Shown piece after piece: positions 1 to 7,355 of a DNA stretch of 11,910 nt. Position 1 is the first letter of the stretch. Each line of letters starts with the position of its first letter. The translations under genes were made by a program, and so were the position numbers. This DNA is from Treponema sp. (GTDB lineage Bacteria; Spirochaetota; Spirochaetia; Treponematales; Treponemataceae), in contig JAEDGQ010000060.1 in NCBI GenBank assembly GCA_016297415.1, positions 1-11,910 on the forward strand, in the 5' to 3' direction. Under the pieces are notes generated by a model, which had not been told where the DNA came from, did no database searches, and was given only the letters and a program-made list of their open reading frames with translations.

Positions 1-60
1 TTCACGACTGGAAGCCATTTTTAGCAGGGAATATATTATAATGCGTTTGCCCTAAGATTA

Positions 61-88
61 TTGCTTTCTCTCTTATCATTATTATAGA
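61..88 (+). promoter_or_regulatory. Possible promoter of the exported hydrolase
   Basis: TTGCTT at 61-66 and TATAGA at 83-88 are separated by 16 bp and resemble a weak sigma-70 promoter. Transcription would start around 95, almost on the GTG start at 97. A second candidate -10, a perfect TATAAT at 37-42, has no recognisable -35 partner but would give a more ordinary leader of about 48 nt. Both are pattern matches only. Confidence 0.25.
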
Positions 89-96
89 ATATTAAT

Positions 97-1524
97 GTGA
101 AAAAGTTAGTTTTTGTTTTGTTATTATTCATTTCTGGTGCAGCATTATTTGCTCAGACTTTTAAAAAGGAATCAACGCCAGTAAAAAACAGTTATGTAAT
201 GTACCTTAAACCTTGTGATTTTGGTCCGGCTGTAGAAAAAATTGAAGTGAACCTTGGCAGAACTGTTCTTTTTAATTCTGTAAATAAAGAAGATTTTGAA
301 GTGGCTGCCATGTCTGGTGCGCTGGAATCTTTTACTCAAAATTCAGGAATCGTAAAAAGTATTAGACCTGTTAAAAATGCTTATATCTCAGATGGCAAAG
401 GTCAGCATTCAGAGGATACTATAAGTCAGTTTATTACCCTTGAATTTGAAACAGCTCCTTATGATAAATATACAGTTCCCTTTAATGATTCAAAACTTAT
501 AAAAAACGATGTTTTTTACAATTACAGAATTACAAATTCTAAGATGGGGATTTTTGTAAAGGACAGATATGACATTGTCTGTCCTGAAGCTTCTGTTTTT
601 ACGGAAGGTTCTCATTTATGGCGTGACAGCGAAACTGCTGATACAGTAACCTTAAACTATAATTATTATCTTCCTGAAAACAAAACGGAAAAGATTCCTC
701 TCATTGTGTTTTTTCATGGAATGGGAGAAGCTGGCGAAGAAGCATGTCGCAGTCTTTTGAACATTAAGTCTGTAAATCTGGCAGGAAATGAAATTCAGCA
801 GTATTTTGAAAATGGAGCTGCAGTTTTGATTCCTCAGTGTCCTACAGGCTGGATGGAAATAACAGACAAAGATCCTTTTGGGAACAGACTTTGGGTTGTT
901 GTTGATATAGACGGTGCCGTTAATAATGCCGTGGAAAAGGTAACATCCCCACTTACAAATTTATTCTCTAAACTGACAGGTGAAAAACTTTCATATACAT
1001 CTACAGTAAAGACACCTGTTTCATATTATTCAGCTCCGGTAAAAGAATTGATTGACAATTTTATAGAAGAAAATCCTCAGATTGATACAGAAAGAATTTA
1101 TATTGGCGGCTGTTCGGCCGGCGGTTATATGACTGTAAACATGATGATTCATTATTCAGATTTTTTTGCTGCAGCTTTTCCAATCTGTGAAGCCTTTCCT
1201 GATAACAGAATCAGCGACAGTGATATGAAAAAACTTTCTCAGAAGCCGCTCTGGTTTACAGTTTCTCTTGATGATGAAACTATAAATCCTCAAAAAAATA
1301 CTCTTCCTACAGTTGAACGGCTTAAAAATCTTGGAGCTCCGGAACTGCACTATGTTTACTATGAACATGTTACAGATACTACAGGTCAGTATAAAAACGA
1401 AAAAGGTGATGGTCCTTTTATGTACGACGGTCACTATTCATGGGTTTATGTTTTGAATAATCATGTTGAAGATAAAGGATTAAAACTTTTTGACTGGTTA
1501 AGCAGGCAGCGAAACTGTAATTAA
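97..1524 (+). CDS. Exported alpha/beta-hydrolase (EstA/PHB-depolymerase-like esterase)
   Basis: This is a 475-residue secreted serine hydrolase, probably an esterase acting outside the cytoplasm. Residues 1-20 are a signal peptide (MKK, a hydrophobic core, then ALFAQ). Residues about 25-160 are a beta-rich region that could be the Ig-like N-terminal domain seen in EstA-type esterases. The catalytic domain follows: oxyanion motif HGMGEAG at 207-213, nucleophile elbow GCSAGG with Ser340, probable acid Asp392 or Asp393 in SLDDE, and probable catalytic His446 in DGHYSW. The layout matches the phospholipase/carboxylesterase and prolyl-oligopeptidase-like group, including feruloyl and acetyl esterases; the substrate cannot be told from sequence. 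The start is GTG at 97, directly preceding the signal peptide; the ATG at 95 meets a stop at once. No Shine-Dalgarno sequence is visible. The last 27 bp overlap the 3' end of the opposing histidine kinase gene. Confidence 0.9.
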   Translation: MKKLVFVLLLFISGAALFAQTFKKESTPVKNSYVMYLKPCDFGPAVEKIEVNLGRTVLFNSVNKEDFEVAAMSGALESFTQNSGIVKSIRPVKNAYISDGKGQHSEDTISQFITLEFETAPYDKYTVPFNDSKLIKNDVFYNYRITNSKMGIFVKDRYDIVCPEASVFTEGSHLWRDSETADTVTLNYNYYLPENKTEKIPLIVFFHGMGEAGEEACRSLLNIKSVNLAGNEIQQYFENGAAVLIPQCPTGWMEITDKDPFGNRLWVVVDIDGAVNNAVEKVTSPLTNLFSKLTGEKLSYTSTVKTPVSYYSAPVKELIDNFIEENPQIDTERIYIGGCSAGGYMTVNMMIHYSDFFAAAFPICEAFPDNRISDSDMKKLSQKPLWFTVSLDDETINPQKNTLPTVERLKNLGAPELHYVYYEHVTDTTGQYKNEKGDGPFMYDGHYSWVYVLNNHVEDKGLKLFDWLSRQRNCN

Positions 1525-2892
1525 AGCTCCGTGAGAAGGGGAGTTTGCTGCTGTAATTGTACCGTTAAGAGAATCTGTAATGGCCCTTGCAATAGAAAGC
1601 CCCAGACCTGATCCTCCTGCAGCACGTACATGGGCGCTGTCTCCCCGGTAGAATCGTTCAAAAACATGAGGAATTACATCTTCTTCAAAGCCAGGCCCGT
1701 TGTCTTCGATACTTACAGAAATAAAATCTTTTCCTGTTTTCGGGTCAATAATCTTTTTAGAAGAAATCTTTATTTTGATATTTTCGGCTGTAAACTTAAT
1801 GCTGTTCTGAATAACGATTGTAAGAAGCTGGTGAAACAGTTCTGCATCACTTGTTAAGTTTAAGTCTTTATCTTCTGATTCCCATGTAAAATCAGAATCT
1901 GGAGATACAAGTGAAAATTCGTGAATGATACGATTAATCTGTTCATCCAAACTAAAAACAGAAAATTCAGGTTTAATTTTACCTGATTCAAGGCGGCTTA
2001 ACTGAAGCAGATTTGAAATAATTGCTTCCATGGAGCGGGATTCGTTAAGAATTGTTCCGATAGATTTTTCAAGCTGTTTAGGGTCGTCTTTGCCCCATCT
2101 TCTTAAAAGATTAGCCTGACCTAGAATTACAGCCACAGGAGTTTTTAATTCATGGCTTACATTGCTGGTAAAACTTCTTTCTCTTTCAAAATCTATTTTT
2201 AATCTGCTGAAAAGTCTGTTAAAGGTTTGGGCAAGATTATCAAGCTCATCCTGTTTGCCTGTTTCTGGGAGTAAAGTGCTGAGGTTTGTGGAACTGATGG
2301 ATTTTGCGGCATCTGTAATCTGTACAACAGGTTTCATTGTCTGTTTTGTAATATAAAGTGAAAGCAGAAATGAAATTATAAGAATCGGTACTGTTGCAAG
2401 ACCGATATAAGTAAGAAGTCTTAATGTAAATTTGTCTGCACCCTCATTTCTGGCATTTGCGGAAATCTGAATTGTTATATTTCTTCCGTTTATTGTTTCA
2501 ACCTGAGAAGTTATGTAAATAATGTTTATGGCAGGACTCTGGGAGTCGGTACTTTTTGCCGTGTAATGTTTTGGCTTATCTCCAGTAATAGGGAGAATTC
2601 CCATCTGATCGTTTTTCTTTCTGATTACTTCCTTTGTGTTTGTGTCATAGATAAGATATGAAATAAAGAAAGGTACAGAGGAAAGCCGCTGGTCAAGGGC
2701 CTGTTCGTTGCCCATTTTTACAATTCTTGAAATTGAAGAAATGGTGCCGCGATAGGCTCTTGTTTCCTGCTGACGGTTAAAAACCTGCAGAAACATAAAG
2801 AAAATAAAGATGATTGTAAGAACTGCTACAGTTAAAATTGAAGAAAATTTTATGGAAAGTTTTACAACTACAGACTTTGTTCTTTTTTTCAT
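1498..2892 (-). CDS. Membrane sensor histidine kinase
   Basis: This 464-residue inner-membrane kinase should autophosphorylate on His247 and pass the phosphate to the response regulator encoded just upstream. In order: transmembrane helix about 13-37, an extracytoplasmic sensor region about 38-155, a second helix about 158-182, HAMP linker about 183-235, then a HisKA dimerisation domain with SHELKTP at 246-252. The ATP-binding domain has the N box around Asn363, DNGPGF at 397-402, the F box FERFYRGD at 411-418 and the glycine-rich GGSGLGL at 426-432. All key residues are present, so it looks active. The sensor region of about 120 residues shows no domain I recognise, so the stimulus is unknown. 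The gene follows the regulator by 9 nt, which is typical of a co-transcribed OmpR-type pair. Its end overlaps the convergent hydrolase gene by 27 bp, and no terminator is visible there. Confidence 0.95.
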   Translation of the reverse strand: MKKRTKSVVVKLSIKFSSILTVAVLTIIFIFFMFLQVFNRQQETRAYRGTISSISRIVKMGNEQALDQRLSSVPFFISYLIYDTNTKEVIRKKNDQMGILPITGDKPKHYTAKSTDSQSPAINIIYITSQVETINGRNITIQISANARNEGADKFTLRLLTYIGLATVPILIISFLLSLYITKQTMKPVVQITDAAKSISSTNLSTLLPETGKQDELDNLAQTFNRLFSRLKIDFERERSFTSNVSHELKTPVAVILGQANLLRRWGKDDPKQLEKSIGTILNESRSMEAIISNLLQLSRLESGKIKPEFSVFSLDEQINRIIHEFSLVSPDSDFTWESEDKDLNLTSDAELFHQLLTIVIQNSIKFTAENIKIKISSKKIIDPKTGKDFISVSIEDNGPGFEEDVIPHVFERFYRGDSAHVRAAGGSGLGLSIARAITDSLNGTITAANSPSHGALITVSLPA

Positions 2893-2901
2893 GGAAAGTT
2901 T

Positions 2902-3579
2902 TTAGCCTTTAATCATCATGTAGCCGGAGCCACGAACTGTTTTAATGTATTCTTCACCTGAAGCCTGATCGATTTTTGAACGGAGATAGCCCACATAAAC
3001 GTCAATTGTATTTTCGTCAATAAAATGACCTTCACCCCAGATGGCATCAATAATCTGTGAACGGCTCATAACTTTGTCCGGATTTTCCAGAAAGTGTTTA
3101 AGCATCATATATTCTGTTTTTGAAAGTGTAAGTTCATTGCCGGAAAGAGTTACTTTCATGTTGTCCTGATTAAGACAAAGTTCTCTGTTTGTAAGAATTA
3201 CAGCCTGTTTTGAAGAGGAAGCTGTGCGTCTTAAAACTGCACTCATTCTGGCAAGAAGTTCTTCAATTTCAAAAGGCTTTGGAATATAGTCATCTGCTCC
3301 TGCGTTAAGACCATTAACTCTATCGTAAGTTTCACCTCTGGCTGTAACTACAATTACAGGAACATTTGATTCTTTTCGAATCCTGCGGAGAACTTCCAGT
3401 CCGCTGAGTTCAGGGAGCATAACATCAAGGAGAATTAAATCAGGATGTTCTTTTTCAAAAACTTCCAGTGCTGTACGACCGTCTCCAGCCAGAACAGTTG
3501 TATATCCTTCGTGAAGAAGTTCTGCATTTACAAAGTCTGCAATACCAGCATCATCTTCTACGATTAAAATTTTTTCCAT
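2902..3579 (-). CDS. OmpR/PhoB-family response regulator
   Basis: This 225-residue DNA-binding regulator is the partner of the histidine kinase downstream. Residues about 1-120 form the receiver domain: acidic pair Asp9/Asp10, phosphoacceptor Asp52 in LLDVMLP, Thr79, and Lys101 in the PKPF motif. Residues about 126-224 form a winged-helix Trans_reg_C domain, with a recognition-helix region around SRSQIIDAIWG and the terminal TVRGSGYM hairpin. I chose the ATG at 3579 because AAGGAG lies 7 nt before it and MEKILIVEDD is the normal receiver start. An upstream in-frame start at 3612 would add 11 residues and run into the metY stop region, so it is unlikely. The metY stop lies 19 nt upstream, suggesting shared transcription. 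Target genes cannot be read from the sequence. Confidence 0.95.
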   Translation of the reverse strand: MEKILIVEDDAGIADFVNAELLHEGYTTVLAGDGRTALEVFEKEHPDLILLDVMLPELSGLEVLRRIRKESNVPVIVVTARGETYDRVNGLNAGADDYIPKPFEIEELLARMSAVLRRTASSSKQAVILTNRELCLNQDNMKVTLSGNELTLSKTEYMMLKHFLENPDKVMSRSQIIDAIWGEGHFIDENTIDVYVGYLRSKIDQASGEEYIKTVRGSGYMMIKG

Positions 3580-3586
3580 GAGTCTG

Positions 3587-3592
3587 CTCCTT
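3587..3592 (-). promoter_or_regulatory. Ribosome-binding site that sets the regulator start
   Basis: On the minus strand AAGGAG lies 7 nt before the ATG at 3579. It decides in favour of the 225-residue protein over the 236-residue version starting at 3612. Confidence 0.85.
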
Positions 3593-3598
3593 TTGTTT

Positions 3599-4873
3599 TT
3601 AGATTGAATCAAGTGCCTGTTTTAAGTCTGCAATAATGTCTTCTGTTGCTTCAATACCGCAGGAGAAACGAACCATGCTTGGACTTACGCCACAGGCAAT
3701 AAGTTCCCGGTCTGAAAGCTGACGATGTGTTGCTGAAGCAGGGTGGAGTACACAGGTACGTGCATCGGCTACATGTGTAGCAATCATTGCAAGTTTAAGT
3801 GCCTTCATGAATTTTTCTGCTGCAGGACGTCCGCCTTTAATGTCGAAACTTACAACACCGCAAGTTCCATTTGGCATGTATTTCTGTGCAAGACTGTGAT
3901 ATTTATTGCTTTTTAAGCCGGGATAATTTACAGATTCTACATTTGGATGAGATTCCAGGAATTCAGCTACAGCCTGACCGTTTTTGCAGTGCTGAGCCAT
4001 GCGAACAGGCAGGGATTCAAGACCAAGGTTAAGCATGTAGGCATTCATTGGAGCCTGAATTGAACCAAAATCTCTCATAAGCTGGGCTGTACATTTAGTA
4101 ATAAAAGCACCTTCTTTTCCAAACTTTTCAGCATAAGTAATTCCGTGGTAGCTTTCATCTGGAGTACAGAGGCCCGGGAATTTTTCTTTGTGGGCCATCC
4201 AGTCAAAGTTTCCGCTGTCAACAATACAGCCGCCAACAGTTGCATCGTGACCGTCCATGTATTTAGTTGTTGAATGAGTTACGATATCGGCACCCCACTG
4301 GAATGGATGACAGTTGATTGGAGTTGCAAAGGTGTTGTCTACAATAAGTGGTACTCCGTTTTTGTGAGCAACTTTTGCCCATTTTTCAATATCGAAAACT
4401 GTAAGGGCAGGGTTTGCAATTGTTTCACCGAAAACAGCCTTTGTGTTTGGCTTAAAAGCTGCCTGAATTTCTTCTTCTGTTGAATCTGGTGAAATGAAAG
4501 TAAAATCAACGCCCATTTTGCGCATTGTTACGTTGAAAAGATTGAAAGTTCCACCATAAATTGAAGAAGAGGCTACAATGTGATCACCGCAGTTTGCAAT
4601 ATTGAAAGCAGCATAAAAGTTTGCTGCCTGACCTGAAGAAGTAAGCATTGCAGCAGTTCCGCCTTCGAGGGCACAGATTTTTCCTGCTACATAATCGTTT
4701 GTCGGATTCTGAAGACGAGTGTAGAAATAACCTGAAGCTTCAAGGTCAAAAAGTTTACCCATATCTTCAGAAGTGTCGTACTTGAATGTAGTACTCTGTA
4801 CAATTGGAATCATTCTCGATTCGCCGTTTTTAGGCTGATAGCCTGCGTGGATACATTTTGTTGCGTTTTCCAT
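3599..4873 (-). CDS. metY: O-acetylhomoserine sulfhydrylase (PLP enzyme)
   Basis: This 424-residue cytoplasmic enzyme of the Cys/Met-metabolism PLP family should make homocysteine from O-acetyl-L-homoserine and sulfide, the direct sulfhydrylation route to methionine. The start ENATKCIHAGYQP, the segment ALEGGTAAMLTSSGQAA that binds the PLP phosphate, the VDNTFATP motif with its conserved Asp, and the Schiff-base Lys204 in HSTTKYMDGH are all present. The insertion around 220-260 (CIVDSGNFDW onward) and the length of about 425 residues fit MetY rather than the roughly 380-residue cystathionine gamma-synthases and lyases. ATG at 4873 follows an AAGG stretch about 7 nt upstream. It sits between a diguanylate cyclase gene (24 nt upstream) and the response regulator gene (19 nt downstream), so it is probably expressed with signalling genes, which is unusual company for a methionine gene. 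No S-box or other methionine riboswitch is visible upstream. Confidence 0.93.
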   Translation of the reverse strand: MENATKCIHAGYQPKNGESRMIPIVQSTTFKYDTSEDMGKLFDLEASGYFYTRLQNPTNDYVAGKICALEGGTAAMLTSSGQAANFYAAFNIANCGDHIVASSSIYGGTFNLFNVTMRKMGVDFTFISPDSTEEEIQAAFKPNTKAVFGETIANPALTVFDIEKWAKVAHKNGVPLIVDNTFATPINCHPFQWGADIVTHSTTKYMDGHDATVGGCIVDSGNFDWMAHKEKFPGLCTPDESYHGITYAEKFGKEGAFITKCTAQLMRDFGSIQAPMNAYMLNLGLESLPVRMAQHCKNGQAVAEFLESHPNVESVNYPGLKSNKYHSLAQKYMPNGTCGVVSFDIKGGRPAAEKFMKALKLAMIATHVADARTCVLHPASATHRQLSDRELIACGVSPSMVRFSCGIEATEDIIADLKQALDSI

Positions 4874-4897
4874 TTTTTTTCCTTTTTTTTATATGAA

Positions 4898-6235
4898 TTA
4901 TTCCTGAATTAAATTCTGTTTAGATTTGCGTTTATCTTCGTACATTGAATCTTCTGCCATTTTTGTAACGGTTTCATAGTCAGAACTGTCCTCTGGGCAG
5001 CGGGCATATCCACAGCTGGCAGAAAGTTTTAAGCGTGCATTTTTTAATACAATTTCTCTGCTGATGGAATCTTTTATGCGTCCCATAAGGCCATCGATCA
5101 AATCTGTTTCGTGATTTCCCGGAAGAATGAGTGTAAATTCATCGCCACCGATACGGAAGGCATAATCTGATTCTTTTATTGAATTAGAAAGTTTTTTTGC
5201 AGCAATAATAAGTGCCTGATTTCCTGTGTCGTGACCGAACATATCATTTACATGCTTAAAATCATTAAGGTCAATATAAATGATTGTGTATGCCTTAGAC
5301 TGTTTTTGAAAATCTTTCAGAAGGTCCATAAATTTACGCATATTGTAAAGACTTGTAAGACTGTCTCTGTAAGAAAGCTGTGTAAGTGTTTCGTCCCTGT
5401 TTTTAGTTCTTATCATAAAATTAATGAGAAGTGTAAGGACCACACTGATTAAAATTGCAGCAAAAAGTTCTTCTGCAAGAAAAATCTTGTTGAACCATCC
5501 GTCTTTTGGTTCTGTATAAAGAGTCCAGGTTGAGTTTGTAACATTAAATATTGCTCTGCAAGGGTTATTAAAAGCCTGGTTAGTGTTGTTGATAAGATCC
5601 ACAGATTCCATTGTCAGCGGATCAGGCTTCCATAAAGAAAAATAGTAGCCGGCATTATCAAGGAAACTTATGTTTTTTGTACTGAATAATTTTGTCAGAC
5701 TCAGGTGAATTACAGTAAATCCCCAGAATTGAGAAGAACCGGTTTCGTCAGCTGTAAATACAGGACATTCAATAATCAGTTCTGTAATATTTTTATCGAT
5801 AGTGACTGGTCCAATGAGATATGGATTTTTTGTTTTCAGGGCGTAGCTTGAACCGATTTTTGTTTCACTCTGGGAAAAGAGAGAATAACCGTTGTAATGG
5901 CTGTAACTTTCAGGCCATGTTTTTGTAATAGTTCCTTTTGGAGCCAGCATTATTGCTTCAAGGGCAGGTCTGTCTTTACAGAGATTTGATGCAATGTTTT
6001 CAAAGTTCTCAAGGTTTCCGTTTCTTTCTATAATTATGGTTTGAAGAATGCTGTTAACATTAAGGTAATTGTTTATGTCATTCTTAAATCTGTTTGCGGC
6101 AGCTTCACATATTAACTGGCATCTGTCTCTTTTTACTTTAAGATACTGTTTCTGAGAGTAAGTAATAATAAGAGTTGAAATAACACAGCAAAAGAGAATT
6201 GTGATTTTTGTTGTAGAGTTGAGCCTGTTATCCAT
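4898..6235 (-). CDS. Membrane CHASE-like sensor diguanylate cyclase (GGDEF)
   Basis: This 445-residue membrane protein should make cyclic di-GMP from two GTP. A transmembrane helix (about 10-27) is followed by a large extracytoplasmic region (about 30-250). Its pattern, with LEAIMLAPKGTI, NPYLIGPV, IIECPVF and FWGFTVIHL, resembles a CHASE ligand-sensing domain. A second helix spans about 255-275. The GGDEF domain occupies about 285-440, with the metal-binding YIDLNDFKHVND at 320-331 and an intact GGDEF at 363-367, so catalysis is expected. The product-inhibition site, normally RxxD just before the signature, reads KESD at 354-357. I chose the ATG at 6235, which follows a weak GGA; a TTG at 6247 would add four residues. 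No EAL domain is present. It is the first gene of the probable four-gene minus-strand operon. Confidence 0.9.
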   Translation of the reverse strand: MDNRLNSTTKITILFCCVISTLIITYSQKQYLKVKRDRCQLICEAAANRFKNDINNYLNVNSILQTIIIERNGNLENFENIASNLCKDRPALEAIMLAPKGTITKTWPESYSHYNGYSLFSQSETKIGSSYALKTKNPYLIGPVTIDKNITELIIECPVFTADETGSSQFWGFTVIHLSLTKLFSTKNISFLDNAGYYFSLWKPDPLTMESVDLINNTNQAFNNPCRAIFNVTNSTWTLYTEPKDGWFNKIFLAEELFAAILISVVLTLLINFMIRTKNRDETLTQLSYRDSLTSLYNMRKFMDLLKDFQKQSKAYTIIYIDLNDFKHVNDMFGHDTGNQALIIAAKKLSNSIKESDYAFRIGGDEFTLILPGNHETDLIDGLMGRIKDSISREIVLKNARLKLSASCGYARCPEDSSDYETVTKMAEDSMYEDKRKSKQNLIQE

Positions 6236-6318
6236 GTAAATATCCAAAGATATTCTATTTTATATCAAAATCATTGTGAATGCTATGTTTTTTACAAATT
6301 CATGGGGGATTTTTAACT

Positions 6319-6347
6319 TTGCATTAAGTTCCATTTATAGATATAAT
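6319..6347 (+). promoter_or_regulatory. Promoter of the ABC transporter genes
   Basis: TTGCAT at 6319-6324 and a perfect TATAAT at 6342-6347 are spaced 17 bp apart, a good sigma-70-type match. The predicted transcription start is about 6354-6356, which coincides with the ATG at 6356. The rest of 6236-6355 is AT-rich and must also hold the promoter of the divergent cyclase operon; on the minus strand I see only a TATAAA-like -10 near 6260 without a clear -35. Confidence 0.6.
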
Positions 6348-6355
6348 TAAGTATT

Positions 6356-7354
6356 ATGATTGGTAGTATTTTCATGGCCATGCAGGGCGCCGTTGCTCAG
6401 GGTGTTCTGTGGGGAATTATGACACTGGGCGTTTATCTTACTTTCAGAATCCTTAATATTGCAGATATGACCTGTGACGGAAGTTTTGCCCTTGGCGGTT
6501 CCGTTTGTGCAGTTATGGTTGTAAAAGGGTATGATCCTGGTCTTGCCCTTTTTGTTTCCTTTGCCATTGGTCTTCTTGCAGGCGGAGCAACTGGAATACT
6601 CCATACTAAATTCAAGATTCAGGAACTGCTTGCAGGTATTCTTACAATGACAGCCCTTTACTCTGTAAATATCCGTATTATGGGTAAGTCAAATACACCT
6701 CTTATCGGTGCAGAAACTGTTATGAAAAAACTTAAGGGTTTTACAGCTTTCATTTCTGAAAAAATTGCTGGCAGCGAAAAGGTAATAAGCCTTAGTCCAA
6801 ATGCAACTTCACTTATTATCGGTATTGTTTTCTGTGTAGTTCTTGTTGCTGTTATTTACTGGTTCTGTGGTACAGAAATCGGTTCTTCACTCCGTGCTAC
6901 AGGTAATAACGGAAACATGGTTCGTGCAATGGGCGTTGATACTGACAAAATGAAGATTCTTGGTCTTATGATTTCTAACGGCCTTATTGCCCTGAGTGGT
7001 GCGCTTGTTGCCCAGAGTCAGGGATACGGTGATGTTGGAATGGGAACCGGTACTCTTGTAGTTGGTCTTGCATCCATTATTCTTGGCGAAGCTATTTTTG
7101 GATGGCTTGCAAAGAAGCTTCCGTTCTGGTTTACACTTCTTTCTGTAATTTTCGGTTCCATTGTGTACCGTATCGTTATTGCCGTAGTTCTTCAGCTTGG
7201 TCTTAAGACAACAGACTTAAAGCTCTTTACAGCAATCATAATTGCAATTGCACTTGCTATTCCGGTAATTAAAGCCAGAAGTGCTGCTGCAGTACGCCAG
7301 CGTGATGCAAAGAAAGAAATCAATGAAAAAAAATCTTCCGGGGGAAATAACTAA
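6356..7354 (+). CDS. ABC transporter permease, TrpXYZ-like (COG4120-type)
   Basis: This 332-residue polytopic inner-membrane protein belongs to the BPD_transp_2 permease family, in the branch annotated as putative tryptophan/tyrosine transport permease. Characteristic stretches are GVYLTFRILNIADMTCDGSFALGG at about 25-48, in which the Asp-Gly-Ser-Phe segment is typical of the branch, and the cytoplasmic coupling region about 172-220 (GTEIGSSLRATG, then MGVDTDKMK). About eight hydrophobic segments can be made out; the tail after 305 is basic and cytoplasmic. The ATPase gene begins 1 nt after its stop, so the two form one transporter. The usual third gene, a periplasmic binding lipoprotein, is not adjacent, so the substrate is open: aromatic amino acids by annotation habit, but unproved. 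There is no Shine-Dalgarno sequence before ATG 6356. Methionines at 7 and 9 are alternative starts and would shorten only the extreme N-terminus. Confidence 0.9.
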   Translation: MIGSIFMAMQGAVAQGVLWGIMTLGVYLTFRILNIADMTCDGSFALGGSVCAVMVVKGYDPGLALFVSFAIGLLAGGATGILHTKFKIQELLAGILTMTALYSVNIRIMGKSNTPLIGAETVMKKLKGFTAFISEKIAGSEKVISLSPNATSLIIGIVFCVVLVAVIYWFCGTEIGSSLRATGNNGNMVRAMGVDTDKMKILGLMISNGLIALSGALVAQSQGYGDVGMGTGTLVVGLASIILGEAIFGWLAKKLPFWFTLLSVIFGSIVYRIVIAVVLQLGLKTTDLKLFTAIIIAIALAIPVIKARSAAAVRQRDAKKEINEKKSSGGNN

Positions 7355-7355
7355 G

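Noticed and set aside
3580..3612. An 11-residue N-terminal extension of the response regulator
   Set aside because: It overlaps the metY stop and includes the AAGGAG that serves ATG 3579.
7281..7355. A longer ABC ATPase start inside the permease gene
   Set aside because: The extra residues do not resemble an ATPase N-terminus, and ATG 7356 follows a purine-rich site directly after the permease stop.
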